Shown: piece by piece, positions 8,426-17,712 of the stretch
Layout of the letters: each line of letters opens with the position of its first letter
How positions within the stretch are numbered: position 1 is the stretch's first letter
From: Hymenobacter elongatus
GTDB lineage: Bacteria > Bacteroidota > Bacteroidia > Cytophagales > Hymenobacteraceae
DNA length: 64,000 bases
Direction: 5' to 3'
Assembly (NCBI RefSeq): GCF_004745955.1
Contig: NZ_SRLD01000017.1
Span: 1 to 64,000 of the forward strand
The notes under the pieces: model-generated
Told to the model about the DNA's origin: nothing
What the model saw: the letters and a program-made list of their open reading frames with translations, nothing else
The model's database searches: none
Translations under genes and position numbers: made by a program

Positions 8426-9196
8426 TTAGGGCTTCACGGCGTGGGCCACCACCCGCTGCCACACAAAGGTAAAATCCCCATCGGCAAGAGCCGCAATCTG
8501 AAAGTGCCGCCGCGCATTGGCCGGCGCAGTCCGGAACTCTTGCCGCACCGCGTCGGCCTGAGCACCGGCGCAGCCCGCTTTCACCAGCCAGTCATTCAGC
8601 TGCATCGGCACGTCAGTAGCTGGCTCTTCCAGCGTTTTTACCGCCAACCCGGCCTCATGCAGCGCGCTGCGCCACTGCTGCGGGGTGAGGTTGCGGGCGT
8701 GGGACGAGTCGCGCAGCTTTTCTACCGTATTCTGCCATCGGCCGAGCTGGGCAGCACCATCCGGAATGGTGGTATCGGCCAGCAAAAAGCGTCCACCGGG
8801 CCGGAGCACCCGCGCCACTTCGGCCAGAAAACGGGGAATCGATTCGAAATGGTGGGGCGCTATGCGGCAGGTAACGATGGTGAAAGAAGCGTCGGGAAAC
8901 GGCAGCAGCTCGGCGGCGCCTTCCAGCCACGTCACGTTCGGCAAAGCCAGCTCCTGCTGCCGCTGGTGCGCCTGGGCCAGCATTCCGGTCGACACATCGA
9001 GCCCCACAACCGACTGCACGTGCGGCGCGAAAGCCAGCGCCGTGAAGCCGGTTCCGGTGGCTACGTCCAGCACCGTATCAGTTGTCTGGCAGTCGGCGTG
9101 GGTGAGTAGCCAGTGCAGCAGCGGCTCGGTCCAGGTGTTCCACTGCGCGTTATAATGGGCAGCTTGGCGGTCAAACTGTTCTTTGGCAGAAGACAT
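8426..9196 (-). CDS. Class I SAM-dependent methyltransferase (type 11)
   Basis: 256 residues. Motif I is VLDVATGTGFTALAF (about 42-56), the acidic end of strand 2 is VVGLDVS, and motif III-IV is FTIVTCRIAPHHF with the following VLRPGGRFLL. This is the fold of UbiE/type-11 methyltransferases that modify small molecules. The APHHF segment and length resemble proteins annotated only as methyltransferases, so the acceptor is unknown. It is the upstream partner of mltG on the minus strand, although nothing suggests a shared biochemical function. Confidence 0.82.
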   Translation of the reverse strand: MSSAKEQFDRQAAHYNAQWNTWTEPLLHWLLTHADCQTTDTVLDVATGTGFTALAFAPHVQSVVGLDVSTGMLAQAHQRQQELALPNVTWLEGAAELLPFPDASFTIVTCRIAPHHFESIPRFLAEVARVLRPGGRFLLADTTIPDGAAQLGRWQNTVEKLRDSSHARNLTPQQWRSALHEAGLAVKTLEEPATDVPMQLNDWLVKAGCAGAQADAVRQEFRTAPANARRHFQIAALADGDFTFVWQRVVAHAVKP

Positions 9197-9231
9197 GGTA
9201 CTCAGTTAGGGTTGCTTCACTCGCGCTCCAA

Positions 9232-10719
9232 TCAGCCCGCGTTGACCAGCGTGGCAATGGCGGCTTCCAGCTCCTTGGTGCGCTGCTTCCGCTCGATTTC
9301 GAGGGGCGCGGCAGCCCGCACCTCGCAGTCCGGAATCGGGCACCGCTCGCAGGTTTCGTTCACGATGCGCACCGGAATGCTTGGATCATCGAAAAAGCGC
9401 ACCTTTTGCTTTAGGTTGTCGTCGCAGAGCAAGCCTACCGTGACACTTACGGCGGGCTCAGAAGGTGAGCCCGCCCGGGCCAGCGTGAGGCACAGATATT
9501 CGTCGTTGGTACCGAAGTAGTGCGAGCGTTGGGCCGAAATGGCGGTGTACGGCGTGGCCGAAGGCGGCTGCTGGCGTAGCTCCAGAATCAGGCGCAGCGA
9601 CACCCACCGGCGGCAGTAGTGCTCGTGCAGCTCGTTGCCGTGCGGGTTGTGCAGGCGCGAAAGGTGCAGCTCTTTGGTCAGCGCGAAGCCCGCGTCGGCG
9701 TCGGCCTGGTCGAAACGCAGGAAAAACAGGCTTTGCAGGCCGAAGTGGCGGGGCAGCAGGTTGGTGATGCGCTGCATGAACATTTCGGGCGACACGGCAT
9801 ACTTCGTCAGCAGCTCTAGGAAGCCGTCGGGGTCCCACTTTTTGCTGGCAAACAGCTTTTGGAAATCCCGCGTCAGGCTTTCCTCTTCCATCAGCAACGC
9901 GCCGGCGAAATATGAAGCCTTGAAATTGTTGAGCACCTCATCGAAGCTGCGCACCGGGAAGCTCGCATTCACATAAGGCCGCTCCCGCAGATTGAGGTAG
10001 TTAAACGCAATTTCGCGCCCCAGCACAAACGCCTCCTGCGAGCCGGTGAGGCCGGGCCGCATCAGCAGGCGCTTGGTTTTGGGCTGAAACACCGAGCGCA
10101 GCCGGCCCAGACTGGTGTACTCGCCAAGCTGGGCACGGTCGACGCTGTAGCCGTATTTGTCGGTGAGCACCCGCTCCAGCTGCTGGGTAGCAAAAGGAGC
10201 CGAGGCCGTCAGCTTTTCTTGCACCACGAACGTGCGCACGTCCTGCTCCAGCTCCTCGAAGTAGTTGTCGTGCATTTCCTGGTAGGAGCGCAAAGCCGCC
10301 AGAAAGAAGTGCTCTTGCCGCATTTCGTAGTTGCGGGCTATTTCAAACAGCGTCCCGATGAAGGCATTCATCTTGGCGGGCGCGTCGGAAATCAGCTCCA
10401 CGATGCGCACCGGGTCCAGCCCGAACATCTCCAGCGGAAACTCCTTAAGCAGCTCCGATTGCAGCAGCTCCGATATCGGCTCTAGCTTGCGGCTGAGCGT
10501 AAGCGAGGTCAGCTGGTCGTAGGTTACTTCCAGTACCTTGCTCAGGCTCAGTATTTTATCGGCTTTGGGGTATTTTTTTCCCTTCTCGATTTCATTCAGG
10601 TACGATACCGACACATCGCAGGCCCGGGCCAGTTCCGTGGGCGTGAAGCCACGCTCCTGACGCAGCTCGCGCAGCTTCAAACCAAAAATTAACCGGACAA
10701 CCTGGCCGTGACTGAGCAT
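9232..10719 (-). CDS. XRE-family regulator of the glyoxylate bypass (RamB/ScfR-like)
   Basis: 495 residues. An N-terminal helix-turn-helix of the Cro/XRE type spans about 10-70 (LRQERGFTPTELARACDVSV, then SYLNEIEKGKKYP). A long middle part follows that resembles ImmA/IrrE peptidase-like and DUF2083 regulators. At 235-239 the sequence is REIAF where the peptidase family has HExxH, so both zinc histidines are replaced. The C-terminus holds a Cys cluster (CERCPIPDC). RamB proteins of this architecture control isocitrate lyase in actinobacteria, and here the gene is divergent from aceB with a palindrome between them. The effector is probably a short-chain acyl compound, but that is inferred from the family. 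Confidence 0.82.
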   Translation of the reverse strand: MLSHGQVVRLIFGLKLRELRQERGFTPTELARACDVSVSYLNEIEKGKKYPKADKILSLSKVLEVTYDQLTSLTLSRKLEPISELLQSELLKEFPLEMFGLDPVRIVELISDAPAKMNAFIGTLFEIARNYEMRQEHFFLAALRSYQEMHDNYFEELEQDVRTFVVQEKLTASAPFATQQLERVLTDKYGYSVDRAQLGEYTSLGRLRSVFQPKTKRLLMRPGLTGSQEAFVLGREIAFNYLNLRERPYVNASFPVRSFDEVLNNFKASYFAGALLMEEESLTRDFQKLFASKKWDPDGFLELLTKYAVSPEMFMQRITNLLPRHFGLQSLFFLRFDQADADAGFALTKELHLSRLHNPHGNELHEHYCRRWVSLRLILELRQQPPSATPYTAISAQRSHYFGTNDEYLCLTLARAGSPSEPAVSVTVGLLCDDNLKQKVRFFDDPSIPVRIVNETCERCPIPDCEVRAAAPLEIERKQRTKELEAAIATLVNAG

Positions 10720-10840
10720 ACAAGAGGACAGAGGCAGACGCTTGCGGCAACGAACGGACGTGCGAAAAACGGCTACGATAAAAAAAGATGGAGCAGAAAA
10801 GCTGAGTAAAAGTAAGTAAAAAGCAGGTTTTGTAAATTTT

Positions 10841-10854
10841 AGCGAATATTCGCT
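10841..10854. promoter_or_regulatory. Operator candidate, perfect palindrome AGCGAATATTCGCT
   Basis: A 14-base exact palindrome in the divergent region between the XRE regulator and aceB. Its last base is the first base of the -33 TTG of the aceB promoter, so a bound protein would block or contact RNA polymerase there. A half-site copy, AATTCGCTGA, follows at 10865-10874. It is probably the site of the adjacent regulator; binding is inferred. Confidence 0.6.
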
Positions 10855-10884
10855 TGACTTATAAAATTCGCTGACGTATGTTTG
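10854..10884 (+). promoter_or_regulatory. Promoter of aceB
   Basis: TTG at 10854-10856, a spacer of 20 bases, then TATGTTTG at 10877-10884, a full match to the Bacteroidota pattern TTG-N19/21-TAnnTTTG. Transcription would start near 10890, giving a leader of about 34 bases before the aceB ATG. Confidence 0.75.
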
Positions 10885-10923
10885 GTTATATTCTTTCCAG
10901 CTTCCCTACCAAACCCATCTGCC

Positions 10924-12561
10924 ATGTCGCCCTTCGCCGAACCCCAAACGTTAGTCGCCGCGCCTGCCTACATCACGCCGGAGCGGGTGAAAGTAGTGGG
11001 AGCCTACTCCCCCGAGTTTGCTGAGATTCTGACGCCGTCGGCGCTGGCCTTCGTGGCCGAGCTGCATCGGCGCTTCGACGGTACGCGCCGGGAGCTGCTG
11101 GTGCGTCGCGAAGCCCGGCAGCGCGAATTTGAGGCCGGTGTCTTACCCGATTTTCTGCCCGAAACCCGCATGATCCGCGAGAAGCCCTGGACCGTAGCGC
11201 CCGTGCCCGCCGATTTGCAGGACCGCCGCGTGGAAATCACCGGGCCCGTGGAGCGGAAGATGATTATCAATGCTATGAATTCCGGGGCCAAAGTATTTAT
11301 GGCCGACCTGGAGGATTCTAATTCCCCGACCTGGAGCAATGTGATTGAAGGGCAGCGCAACCTGCGCGATGCCGTGCGGCGCACGATTTCGCTGAGCACT
11401 CCGGCCAAAGAATATAAGCTGAACGAAGAAACCGCGACGCTGGTGGTGCGCCCGCGGGGCTGGCACATGGTTGAGAAGCACGTGCTGGTCGATGGGGAGC
11501 CAATCAGCGCTTCGATGTTCGATTTCGGGCTGTACTTTTTCCACAATGCCCACGAGCTGTGTGCCCGCGGCAGCGCCCCCTATTATTATCTGCCCAAAAT
11601 CGAAAGCCACCTGGAGGCCCGCCTCTGGAACGACATTTTTGGCTTTGCCCAGTGGTCGTTGAAAATGCCGAAGTGCACCATCAAAGCCACGGTGCTGATC
11701 GAAACTCTGCCCGCCGCTTTTGAGCTGAACGAGATTCTGTATGAGCTGCGCGAGCACAGCGCGGGCCTGAACTGCGGCCGTTGGGATTATATTTTCTCCT
11801 ACATCAAGCGCCTGGGTCTGAAGCATGAGTTTCTGCTGCCCGACCGCGCCCAGGTAACCATGACGGTGCCATTTATGGCCGCTTACTCCCAGCTTGTCGT
11901 GCAGACCTGCCACCGCCGGGGCGTGCACGCCATCGGCGGTATGGCCGCCCAGATTCCGATTAAGAATAACCCGGAAGCCAACGAGGCGGCGCTCGAAAAG
12001 GTACGCTTGGACAAAGTGCGGGAAGCCAAAAACGGCCACGATGGTACCTGGGTGGCGCATCCTGGCCTCGTTCCGATTGCCTTGGCGGTATTTAATGAGC
12101 TGATGCCGGAAGCCAACCAGATCGACAACAAGCGCGAAGATGTGAAGGTGACTGCGGCCGATTTGGTGGAAGCTCCGCAGGGCACTATTACCGAAGAGGG
12201 CCTCAAACTCAATATTGACGTCGCCATTCAGTACATCGAAGCCTGGCTCGGGGGCAACGGCTGCGTGCCGATTTACAACCTGATGGAGGATGCGGCAACG
12301 GCCGAAATATCCCGGGCTCAGGTGTGGCAGTGGGTGCATACGCCCGGTACCACGCTCCAGGACGGCCGGTCGATTACGGTGGAGCTCTACCGCTCCTACG
12401 TGCCGACCCAACTCGAAAAAATACGGGCTTTGGTAGGCGAAGAGCGCTACACCGAAGGCCAGTATCTGAAAGCCGCCCGCCTGTTTGACGGCTTGGTGAC
12501 GAGCGAAAAATTCGTTGAGTTTCTGACCGTGCCGGCTTACGAGCAGCTGTTGAGCAGCTAG
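10924..12561 (+). CDS. aceB: Malate synthase A
   Basis: 545 residues, normal for the A isoform. The enzyme condenses glyoxylate with acetyl-CoA to give malate, the second step of the glyoxylate bypass. It shows [15 protein letters not shown], the region with the catalytic Arg ([10 protein letters not shown]), and the signature [18 protein letters not shown]. The magnesium-binding acidic residues and the C-terminal [18 protein letters not shown] are present. The ATG at 10924 is used because the sequence upstream is unconserved and lies in the leader after the promoter. It is followed by aceA, 226 bases downstream. Both should allow growth on acetate or fatty acids. Confidence 0.96.
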   Translation: MSPFAEPQTLVAAPAYITPERVKVVGAYSPEFAEILTPSALAFVAELHRRFDGTRRELLVRREARQREFEAGVLPDFLPETRMIREKPWTVAPVPADLQDRRVEITGPVERKMIINAMNSGAKVFMADLEDSNSPTWSNVIEGQRNLRDAVRRTISLSTPAKEYKLNEETATLVVRPRGWHMVEKHVLVDGEPISASMFDFGLYFFHNAHELCARGSAPYYYLPKIESHLEARLWNDIFGFAQWSLKMPKCTIKATVLIETLPAAFELNEILYELREHSAGLNCGRWDYIFSYIKRLGLKHEFLLPDRAQVTMTVPFMAAYSQLVVQTCHRRGVHAIGGMAAQIPIKNNPEANEAALEKVRLDKVREAKNGHDGTWVAHPGLVPIALAVFNELMPEANQIDNKREDVKVTAADLVEAPQGTITEEGLKLNIDVAIQYIEAWLGGNGCVPIYNLMEDAATAEISRAQVWQWVHTPGTTLQDGRSITVELYRSYVPTQLEKIRALVGEERYTEGQYLKAARLFDGLVTSEKFVEFLTVPAYEQLLSS

Positions 12562-12787
12562 CCGCTGGCGGTACACACAAAACCAGGGGCCGCCGCGCTA
12601 GTCGGGTGGTGGCCCAGAGCCGTCGTGGGCTAATTCGCCCGTTTTTCCTCCGTGTTGACTGTATAAAAAAGCTGCCTTTTGAGCCAGCCGGGCACCGCTT
12701 TGCCGTTGCGTTTCGGTGCTCCCGCCTCTCTGCTATTCCATCTTTCCTCCAACCCGCAGGCTAGTCCTGCCAAACCTACCCGCTGCC

Positions 12788-14080
12788 ATGAATAAGCAAG
12801 AACGAATTGCCGCCATTACGCAAGACTGGGCCACTAATCCGCGCTGGGATGGTGTGGAGCGTCCGTATTCGCCCGAGGATGTCGTGAAGTTGCAGAACTC
12901 CATTCGTATCGAATATTCGTTGGCCCGCCAAGGCGCTGAGCGCCTCTGGAAGCTGCTGCACTCGGAGCAATACGTGGCTGGCCTTGGTGCCCTGACCGGC
13001 AATCAGGCCGTGCAGGAGGTGCAGGCCGGCTTGAATGCTATTTACCTCAGCGGCTGGCAGGTGGCGGCCGATGCCAACGGCGCGGGCCAAATGTACCCCG
13101 ACCAGAGCCTATATCCCGTCGACAGCGTGCCTAACGTGGTGAAGCGCATCAACAACGCGCTGCTACGGGCCGACCAGATTCAGAACCTGACCGGCGACGG
13201 CGACGTGCATTGGCTGGTGCCCATCGTGGCCGATGCGGAAGCGGGCTTCGGCGGCAACCTGAATGCGTTTGAGCTGATGAAGATGATGATTGAGGCCGGC
13301 GCCGCCGGCGTGCATTTCGAAGATCAGCTGTCATCGGCCAAAAAGTGCGGCCACTTGGGCGGCAAAGTGCTGGTGCCCACGCAGGAAGCCATCAATAAGC
13401 TGGTAGCCGCCCGCCTGGCCGCCGACGTGCTCAATGTGCCTACGCTGGTCGTAGCCCGCACCGATGCCGACGCCGCCGACCTGATTACCTCCGATGTCGA
13501 CGACCGGGACTTGCCCTTCGTACTCTCTGACGAAGAGCGCACCAACGAGGGCTTCTACCGCGTGCGGCCCGGTGTGGAGGCCTGCATTGCCCGGGGCCTG
13601 GCCTACGCACCCTACGCCGACCTGCTCTGGATGGAAACCTCTCACCCCGATTTGAACCAGGCCCGTACATTTGCCGAAGGTATTCACGCCAAATATCCCG
13701 GTAAGCTGCTCGCCTACAACTGTTCGCCTTCCTTCAACTGGGCTTCCAAGCTGAGCGTGGAGCAGATGGAGACGTTCCGGGAAGAGCTGGCTGCGTTGGG
13801 CTTCAAGTTCCAGTTTATCACCCTGGCTGGCTTTCACGCCCTCAACACCAGCATGTTCGAACTGGCGCTGGCGTATCGGGAGCGGGGCATGGCCGGCTAT
13901 TCGGAGCTGCAGGAGCGGGAGTTTGGGTTGCAAAAGCAGGGTTTCAAAGCCGTGAAGCACCAATCGTTCGTGGGCACAGGCTATTTCGATGCCGTACAGA
14001 ACGTGGTATCGGCCGGCAAGGCCAGCACGTCGGCTTTGGTAGGTTCCACGGAAGAAGCTCAGTTTCACAACGCACACTAG
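12788..14080 (+). CDS. aceA: Isocitrate lyase
   Basis: 430 residues. It splits isocitrate into succinate and glyoxylate at the branch point from the citric acid cycle. The active-site loop [17 protein letters not shown] contains the catalytic Cys, and the sequences [19 protein letters not shown] and [11 protein letters not shown] are family signatures. The ATG at 12788 fits the bacterial N-terminus ([20 protein letters not shown]). The gap to aceB is 226 bases with no clear TAnnTTTG promoter, so whether aceA has its own promoter is open. The unit ends at the terminator at 14197-14246. Confidence 0.97.
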   Translation: MNKQERIAAITQDWATNPRWDGVERPYSPEDVVKLQNSIRIEYSLARQGAERLWKLLHSEQYVAGLGALTGNQAVQEVQAGLNAIYLSGWQVAADANGAGQMYPDQSLYPVDSVPNVVKRINNALLRADQIQNLTGDGDVHWLVPIVADAEAGFGGNLNAFELMKMMIEAGAAGVHFEDQLSSAKKCGHLGGKVLVPTQEAINKLVAARLAADVLNVPTLVVARTDADAADLITSDVDDRDLPFVLSDEERTNEGFYRVRPGVEACIARGLAYAPYADLLWMETSHPDLNQARTFAEGIHAKYPGKLLAYNCSPSFNWASKLSVEQMETFREELAALGFKFQFITLAGFHALNTSMFELALAYRERGMAGYSELQEREFGLQKQGFKAVKHQSFVGTGYFDAVQNVVSAGKASTSALVGSTEEAQFHNAH

Positions 14081-14196
14081 TCGTTGAGGTCGATAGTATT
14101 AATCGATAGAAGCAGGCGGTAAGACTGACGACGGAGCATTTCGCCGGCAACAGGTGAGATGCTCCTACTGCCGGCAATTAGTTGTTTGGGGAAGGT

Positions 14197-14246
14197 GTAT
14201 AAAACAGGAAAGCCGCTCTGGATAGAGTGGCTTTCCTGTTTTATAC
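14197..14246. terminator. Bidirectional terminator between aceA and rnd
   Basis: Perfect 18-bp stem (14197-14214 with 14229-14246) with a 14-base loop; the arm reads GTATAAAACAGGAAAGCC. A- and T-rich outer flanks on both sides fit termination of both convergent genes. Confidence 0.85.
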
Positions 14247-14257
14247 GACCATCAGCT

Positions 14258-15445
14258 CTACGCCACCGCGTCAAACGGCGTGGTCAATTGCGCATAGTCG
14301 AGGCTGTGGTTCTGGCAGGCTTCGCGCAGAATGGTTTTCTGCCAGGGCCGCAACACTTGCTCGGTGCCCAACTCAACGATGTCGGCCACGAGGCGGTTGG
14401 AAAGCACCAGGTTGGCAACGTAGATATTGATATCCGTTGTGATGTGCGTCTTGAGCTGAGTCAGCAGCTGCTCGCGGGCATCGGCTTTGGCCGCTTTTTC
14501 GCCGTTGAGGCGCCGACGGAATGGGAAGCGCCGCTGCTCGCCCGTTGCGGCGGGTTCGGGCACAGCCACGAAGTTGTCGGGAGAAAGCGCGGCCAGCTGG
14601 TCCAGATAGGGGGTGCGTTTCAATTCCGGGTGCAGGCCGCGGGCCGTTTTCCAGTCGTTCGTATCACGCGGCGTGTCGCGCACCAGCTCCGATAGCCGGT
14701 CGTTGGCGAAAACCATGTACGGCGGCTTATCCAGCTGACGGGCTACCTGGTCGCGCAGCATATACAGGTCGCGGAACAGCGGCATTTCGGTTGGCATGAT
14801 GCGGTATTTGCCCGCCATGCGCAGGTAGGGGCGGTCGTCGCGGGTGTAGCGCACATCCTCCAGCGCCGCGTTTTCCTGGTCGGCCCACTCGGCGCGGCCC
14901 AGCTCGGCCAGCTTCACGCGCAGGCGGTCGGCCAGCTCAAACAGGTAGAAAACATCATTGGCCGCGTACACTTTCTGGGCCTCAGTAAGCGGGCGTTTCA
15001 GCCAGTTGGACTTTTGCTCGCCCTTATCGACTTCCAGCCCCAGCTCAGCCTGAATCAGGCGGCCCAGGGAAATGTTGTTGTCCGACTCGCCCAGCAGCGT
15101 ATACTGCACGCTGGTATCCAAAATATTGCGCACATGCACGTCGTACAGCTCATCGAGCAGCAGAATATCGGATTTACAGCTGTGGAACACCTTCTCGATG
15201 GCCGGGTTGCGCAGCAGCATCCAAATGGGCTCCAGCTCCTGGGCGGGGTTGGTGAGCGGCAAGGGGTCGAGCAGGTATACTACTTTGCCGTCAAAAATCT
15301 GAATCAGCGCCAGATTGCGGCCGTAGCGGTGGCGCATGTCGTCGAATTCCAGATCGATGGCCAGGCGCGTGGCAGTTTGCAGGGAGTCAGCGGCTTGCTG
15401 AACTTCGACTCCGGTAGTCAGGTACTGAATTATAGGTGTAGACAT
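14258..15445 (-). CDS. rnd: Ribonuclease D with HRDC domain
   Basis: 395 residues. A DEDDy 3'-5' exoribonuclease that matures stable RNA 3' ends. The first catalytic pair is in LAIDLEFDDMRHRYG (Asp and Glu), Exo II is in FHSCKSDILLL, and Exo III is YAANDVFYLFELADRL with the Tyr and Asp. A HRDC nucleic-acid-binding domain follows at about 210-290 (FRDLYMLRDQVARQLDKPPY). The ATG at 15443-15445 starts the conserved region closely. A promoter-like TTG-N21-TATCTTTA lies just upstream. Confidence 0.93.
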   Translation of the reverse strand: MSTPIIQYLTTGVEVQQAADSLQTATRLAIDLEFDDMRHRYGRNLALIQIFDGKVVYLLDPLPLTNPAQELEPIWMLLRNPAIEKVFHSCKSDILLLDELYDVHVRNILDTSVQYTLLGESDNNISLGRLIQAELGLEVDKGEQKSNWLKRPLTEAQKVYAANDVFYLFELADRLRVKLAELGRAEWADQENAALEDVRYTRDDRPYLRMAGKYRIMPTEMPLFRDLYMLRDQVARQLDKPPYMVFANDRLSELVRDTPRDTNDWKTARGLHPELKRTPYLDQLAALSPDNFVAVPEPAATGEQRRFPFRRRLNGEKAAKADAREQLLTQLKTHITTDINIYVANLVLSNRLVADIVELGTEQVLRPWQKTILREACQNHSLDYAQLTTPFDAVA

Positions 15446-15502
15446 TCAGGCGAATAGAAAGGCAGCGGAACAGCCGCTGGATGATGGCAAAGGCCATTGT
15501 GG

Positions 15503-15534
15503 TAAAGATAGGCACGGCTGCCGGGCAAAACCAA
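15503..15534 (-). promoter_or_regulatory. Probable promoter of rnd
   Basis: On the minus strand, TTG at 15532-15534, a spacer of 21 bases, then TATCTTTA at 15503-15510. This matches the -33/-7 pattern with one deviation in the last base of the -7 element. It lies 58 bases before the rnd ATG. Confidence 0.5.
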
Positions 15535-15625
15535 CCGGCAGCGCAACCGGACAACCCGCTGCCGGGGCGCTACGGCAGCGATGCCGCTAGCTCCGGCAGC
15601 CCGGCTGGGGCAGGGCAAAGTATAA

Positions 15626-15658
15626 AAAAAGGCCGTTACGGAAAGTAGCGGCCTTTTT
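15626..15658 (-). terminator. Terminator of the SPFH gene
   Basis: Stem AAAAAGGCCGTTAC (15626-15639) pairs with 15645-15658 with one G-U, closed by a 5-base loop. On the minus strand it ends in a run of T, 19 bases after the stop codon of the SPFH protein gene. Confidence 0.8.
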
Positions 15659-15676
15659 CTGCTGATGCGAGGGAAC

Positions 15677-16585
15677 TTATTTATCCGATATCATTACCTG
15701 GGGCACCGAGCGCCCGCCGCCCATCACGATAACCTTGCTGTTGGGGGAAGTAGCAATGGCTTGGTTGGCTTTGATGGTTTCGTATTGCAGGAGCTTGTCG
15801 CTCAGCTCAGCGTTGATAATCTTCTGGTAGTCGGCAATACCTTGGGCCTCCACGCGCTTCCGCTCGGCTTCCTGCCGCTCTTTCTGCAGCACGAACTGCA
15901 TTTTCTGCGCATCCTGTTCGGCGCTGATCTTGCTTTCGATGCTGCGCTTGACGGAAGTGGGGAGCTGAATATTGCGAATCAGGAGCTGCTCCAGCTGAAG
16001 GCCGCGCTTTTTAAAATCCTGCTCAATGGTGGCAAAAATGCGGTTCTGGAACTCGTCCCGCTTCGTAGAATACAAGGCCACGGCATCGTAATACACGGCA
16101 TTGTCGCGGATGCGGGTGCGCGTCACGGGCCGCACGATGGCGTCCTGGTAGTTTTCGCCGATGGTGGCTAATACCTGCGGCGTTTTGTCGGGCACCACGC
16201 GGTAGAGCACTGTCAGGTCGATAACTACTTCCAGCCCATCGGCTGAAAGCACCCGAATGGCGTCGTCGCCGGCCCGCTGCCCTTCGCCGTGGTCGGCCGA
16301 CATGGTGTAATTCTGGGTACGCGTATCGAAGCGGGTAACGTCCACGAAGGGGTTCACTACGTTCAGGCCGCTGGTCAGAACCCGGGGCTGTACCTGCCCA
16401 AAAAGGGCTTGCACGCCCACGCGGCCCGGCTCAATCTGGACCACGGTGCTCAGCGCCAAGCCCAGAATAGTGAGTAGCAGCCCCCCGAAAATGAGGCCGC
16501 CGCGGATCCGCTCCAGCTGAAACGAAACCCGGCCGGCATTGAAACCCAATATCAGGAGCACAACACCCAGGAAGACAAAAGTCAT
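15677..16585 (-). CDS. SPFH/band 7 (prohibitin-like) membrane protein
   Basis: 302 residues. Two hydrophobic segments occupy about 1-55, then the band 7 domain (VQIEPGRVGVQALFGQVQPR to about 200) and a charged coiled-coil at about 205-275 rich in Gln, Glu and Lys. The C-terminus carries a Gly-rich tail (VIVMGGGRSVPQVM). Such proteins form large membrane-anchored ring assemblies and often control proteases such as FtsH, but no partner is encoded nearby. The ATG at 16583-16585 is used because it sits at the start of the first hydrophobic segment. Confidence 0.86.
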   Translation of the reverse strand: MTFVFLGVVLLILGFNAGRVSFQLERIRGGLIFGGLLLTILGLALSTVVQIEPGRVGVQALFGQVQPRVLTSGLNVVNPFVDVTRFDTRTQNYTMSADHGEGQRAGDDAIRVLSADGLEVVIDLTVLYRVVPDKTPQVLATIGENYQDAIVRPVTRTRIRDNAVYYDAVALYSTKRDEFQNRIFATIEQDFKKRGLQLEQLLIRNIQLPTSVKRSIESKISAEQDAQKMQFVLQKERQEAERKRVEAQGIADYQKIINAELSDKLLQYETIKANQAIATSPNSKVIVMGGGRSVPQVMISDK

Positions 16586-16708
16586 AACGCGAAGAGTAGG
16601 GTGAAATAAGCAGCGCGGCGCTCGGGCCGAATGGCTGACAATCAAGCGGATGAAAACGGCCGAAAACGCTGAAAAGGTAGTGATTTAGCCCGTATTACCG
16701 ATACTTCT

Positions 16709-17188
16709 CTACGCCTCGTCGTCCTCGTCGTCGTGGGCGCTATAGTCGAGCTCCCGCGCCACACGCAGCGCGTCCTGAATTACTTCCTCCATGAGCGGCT
16801 GCGTATCGGCGTCGAGGGTGCGCTCGAAGAGGTTGAGCAGCAATTCGCCGTCCTCGTTCACATACAGGTTCGTGTAAAGGCGTTCAAACAGCTTGGCGTC
16901 GCGGGTGATGGTAGCATCAATTTCGGTCACGGTCCGGGCCTTCAGGGCGCGGTGCAGCACGTCCAGCACCTTGCGGCTCTCTTCGTGGTCGCCGAGGTCG
17001 GCCAGCAGCTTGAGAACCGCCATGGCTACTACCAGCCGTACCCGCTCGAAGCGAAAGGCCAGATCCGGCTTGGCCGCCCGCTCAAAGGTCGCATAGGCGG
17101 AAATGTCGGTGGCAGAAAGATACTGTGCGGCATCAGCTTCGGTGCGGAAGGCTTCGTGTAGCAGCTGCTCAAATAAAGTGGCGCTCAT
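16709..17188 (-). CDS. Conserved-looking helical protein of unknown function
   Basis: 159 residues, not recognised. The sequence is predicted all-helical, without signal peptide, membrane segment or cysteines, and ends in a very acidic tail (AHDDEDDEA). Phrases such as FRFERVRLVVAMAVLKLLADLG and YTNLYVNEDGELLLNLFERTL suggest a compact helical bundle. A clear promoter core (TACCTTTG on the minus strand at 17284-17291) supports it as a real transcribed gene. It lies 123 bases upstream of the SPFH gene on the same strand, which may or may not reflect joint function. Confidence 0.6.
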   Translation of the reverse strand: MSATLFEQLLHEAFRTEADAAQYLSATDISAYATFERAAKPDLAFRFERVRLVVAMAVLKLLADLGDHEESRKVLDVLHRALKARTVTEIDATITRDAKLFERLYTNLYVNEDGELLLNLFERTLDADTQPLMEEVIQDALRVARELDYSAHDDEDDEA

Positions 17189-17283
17189 AGGAAAAAACGA
17201 ACTAGTGCGCTGCCCGCACCCCAAACGCGGTGGACAGCAGATGTAAATTGTACAATCGAAGTTCCGACTGTAACCCTGAGCCC

Positions 17284-17291
17284 CAAAGGTA
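17284..17291 (-). promoter_or_regulatory. Promoter -7 element for the 159-residue protein
   Basis: The minus strand reads TACCTTTG, a full TAnnTTTG match, with a TTG 16 bases further upstream (17308-17310). It is 95 bases before the ATG. Confidence 0.55.
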
Positions 17292-17399
17292 CGATTGGAG
17301 AAGACGGCAACCCGCCGTCGCCGCCACTGGCTGCCAATTTTGTTTAGCTATAGAAGCCGAAAACGGTCTTCTGGTCTTCCCTCAATACTATTCGCAATA

Positions 17400-17648
17400 A
17401 TGACGCACAAAAAGAAATGGCTCGTTTTTGCCCCCTCTGGGCTCATGGTAATTGGCTTTGGTACCTGCCTGGTACAGTGGGCCAGCGGCCTGAAAAATGA
17501 TGGGGAGCCTACCGCTAAGTGGGTGGCCGCCGGTACGCTGGCGCTGGGAGTTTTCAACGGCGGAGTATGCCTGTTTGGCCGGGGCGTAGTCGAAAATGTG
17601 TTGTACCAAGTGCGGGAGAAAGACGCTGCGGAGGCGAAAGGCGAGTAG
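17400..17648 (+). CDS. Small two-helix membrane protein, unknown function
   Basis: 82 residues: MTHKKKWLVFAPSGLMVIGF, a first helix at about 8-26, a short polar loop (GLKNDGEPTAKW) and a second helix at about 41-60, then a charged C-terminus. The positive N-terminus suggests both ends are cytoplasmic. Related small proteins with this layout occur in Cytophagales without assigned roles. The ATG at 17400 is chosen because the upstream in-frame extension is Arg-rich and not conserved in character. Confidence 0.6.
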   Translation: MTHKKKWLVFAPSGLMVIGFGTCLVQWASGLKNDGEPTAKWVAAGTLALGVFNGGVCLFGRGVVENVLYQVREKDAAEAKGE

Positions 17649-17712
17649 GAAGCTGGTGGGATTGCGCGGGGAGTTCTGGGTTGAAGCTCCTAGCTTCGGA
17701 AGAGAAGTTACC

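Noticed and set aside
11143..12576. Long open frame (477 codons) on the minus strand across aceB
   Set aside because: It mirrors a well-supported malate synthase gene, and the translation has no recognisable motif; GC-rich coding DNA often leaves the opposite strand open.
14131..14174. Short inverted repeats GGAGCAT/ATGCTCC and CCGGCA/TGCCGG after aceA
   Set aside because: They are short, mutually exclusive and lie upstream of the clear 18-bp terminator; probably chance.
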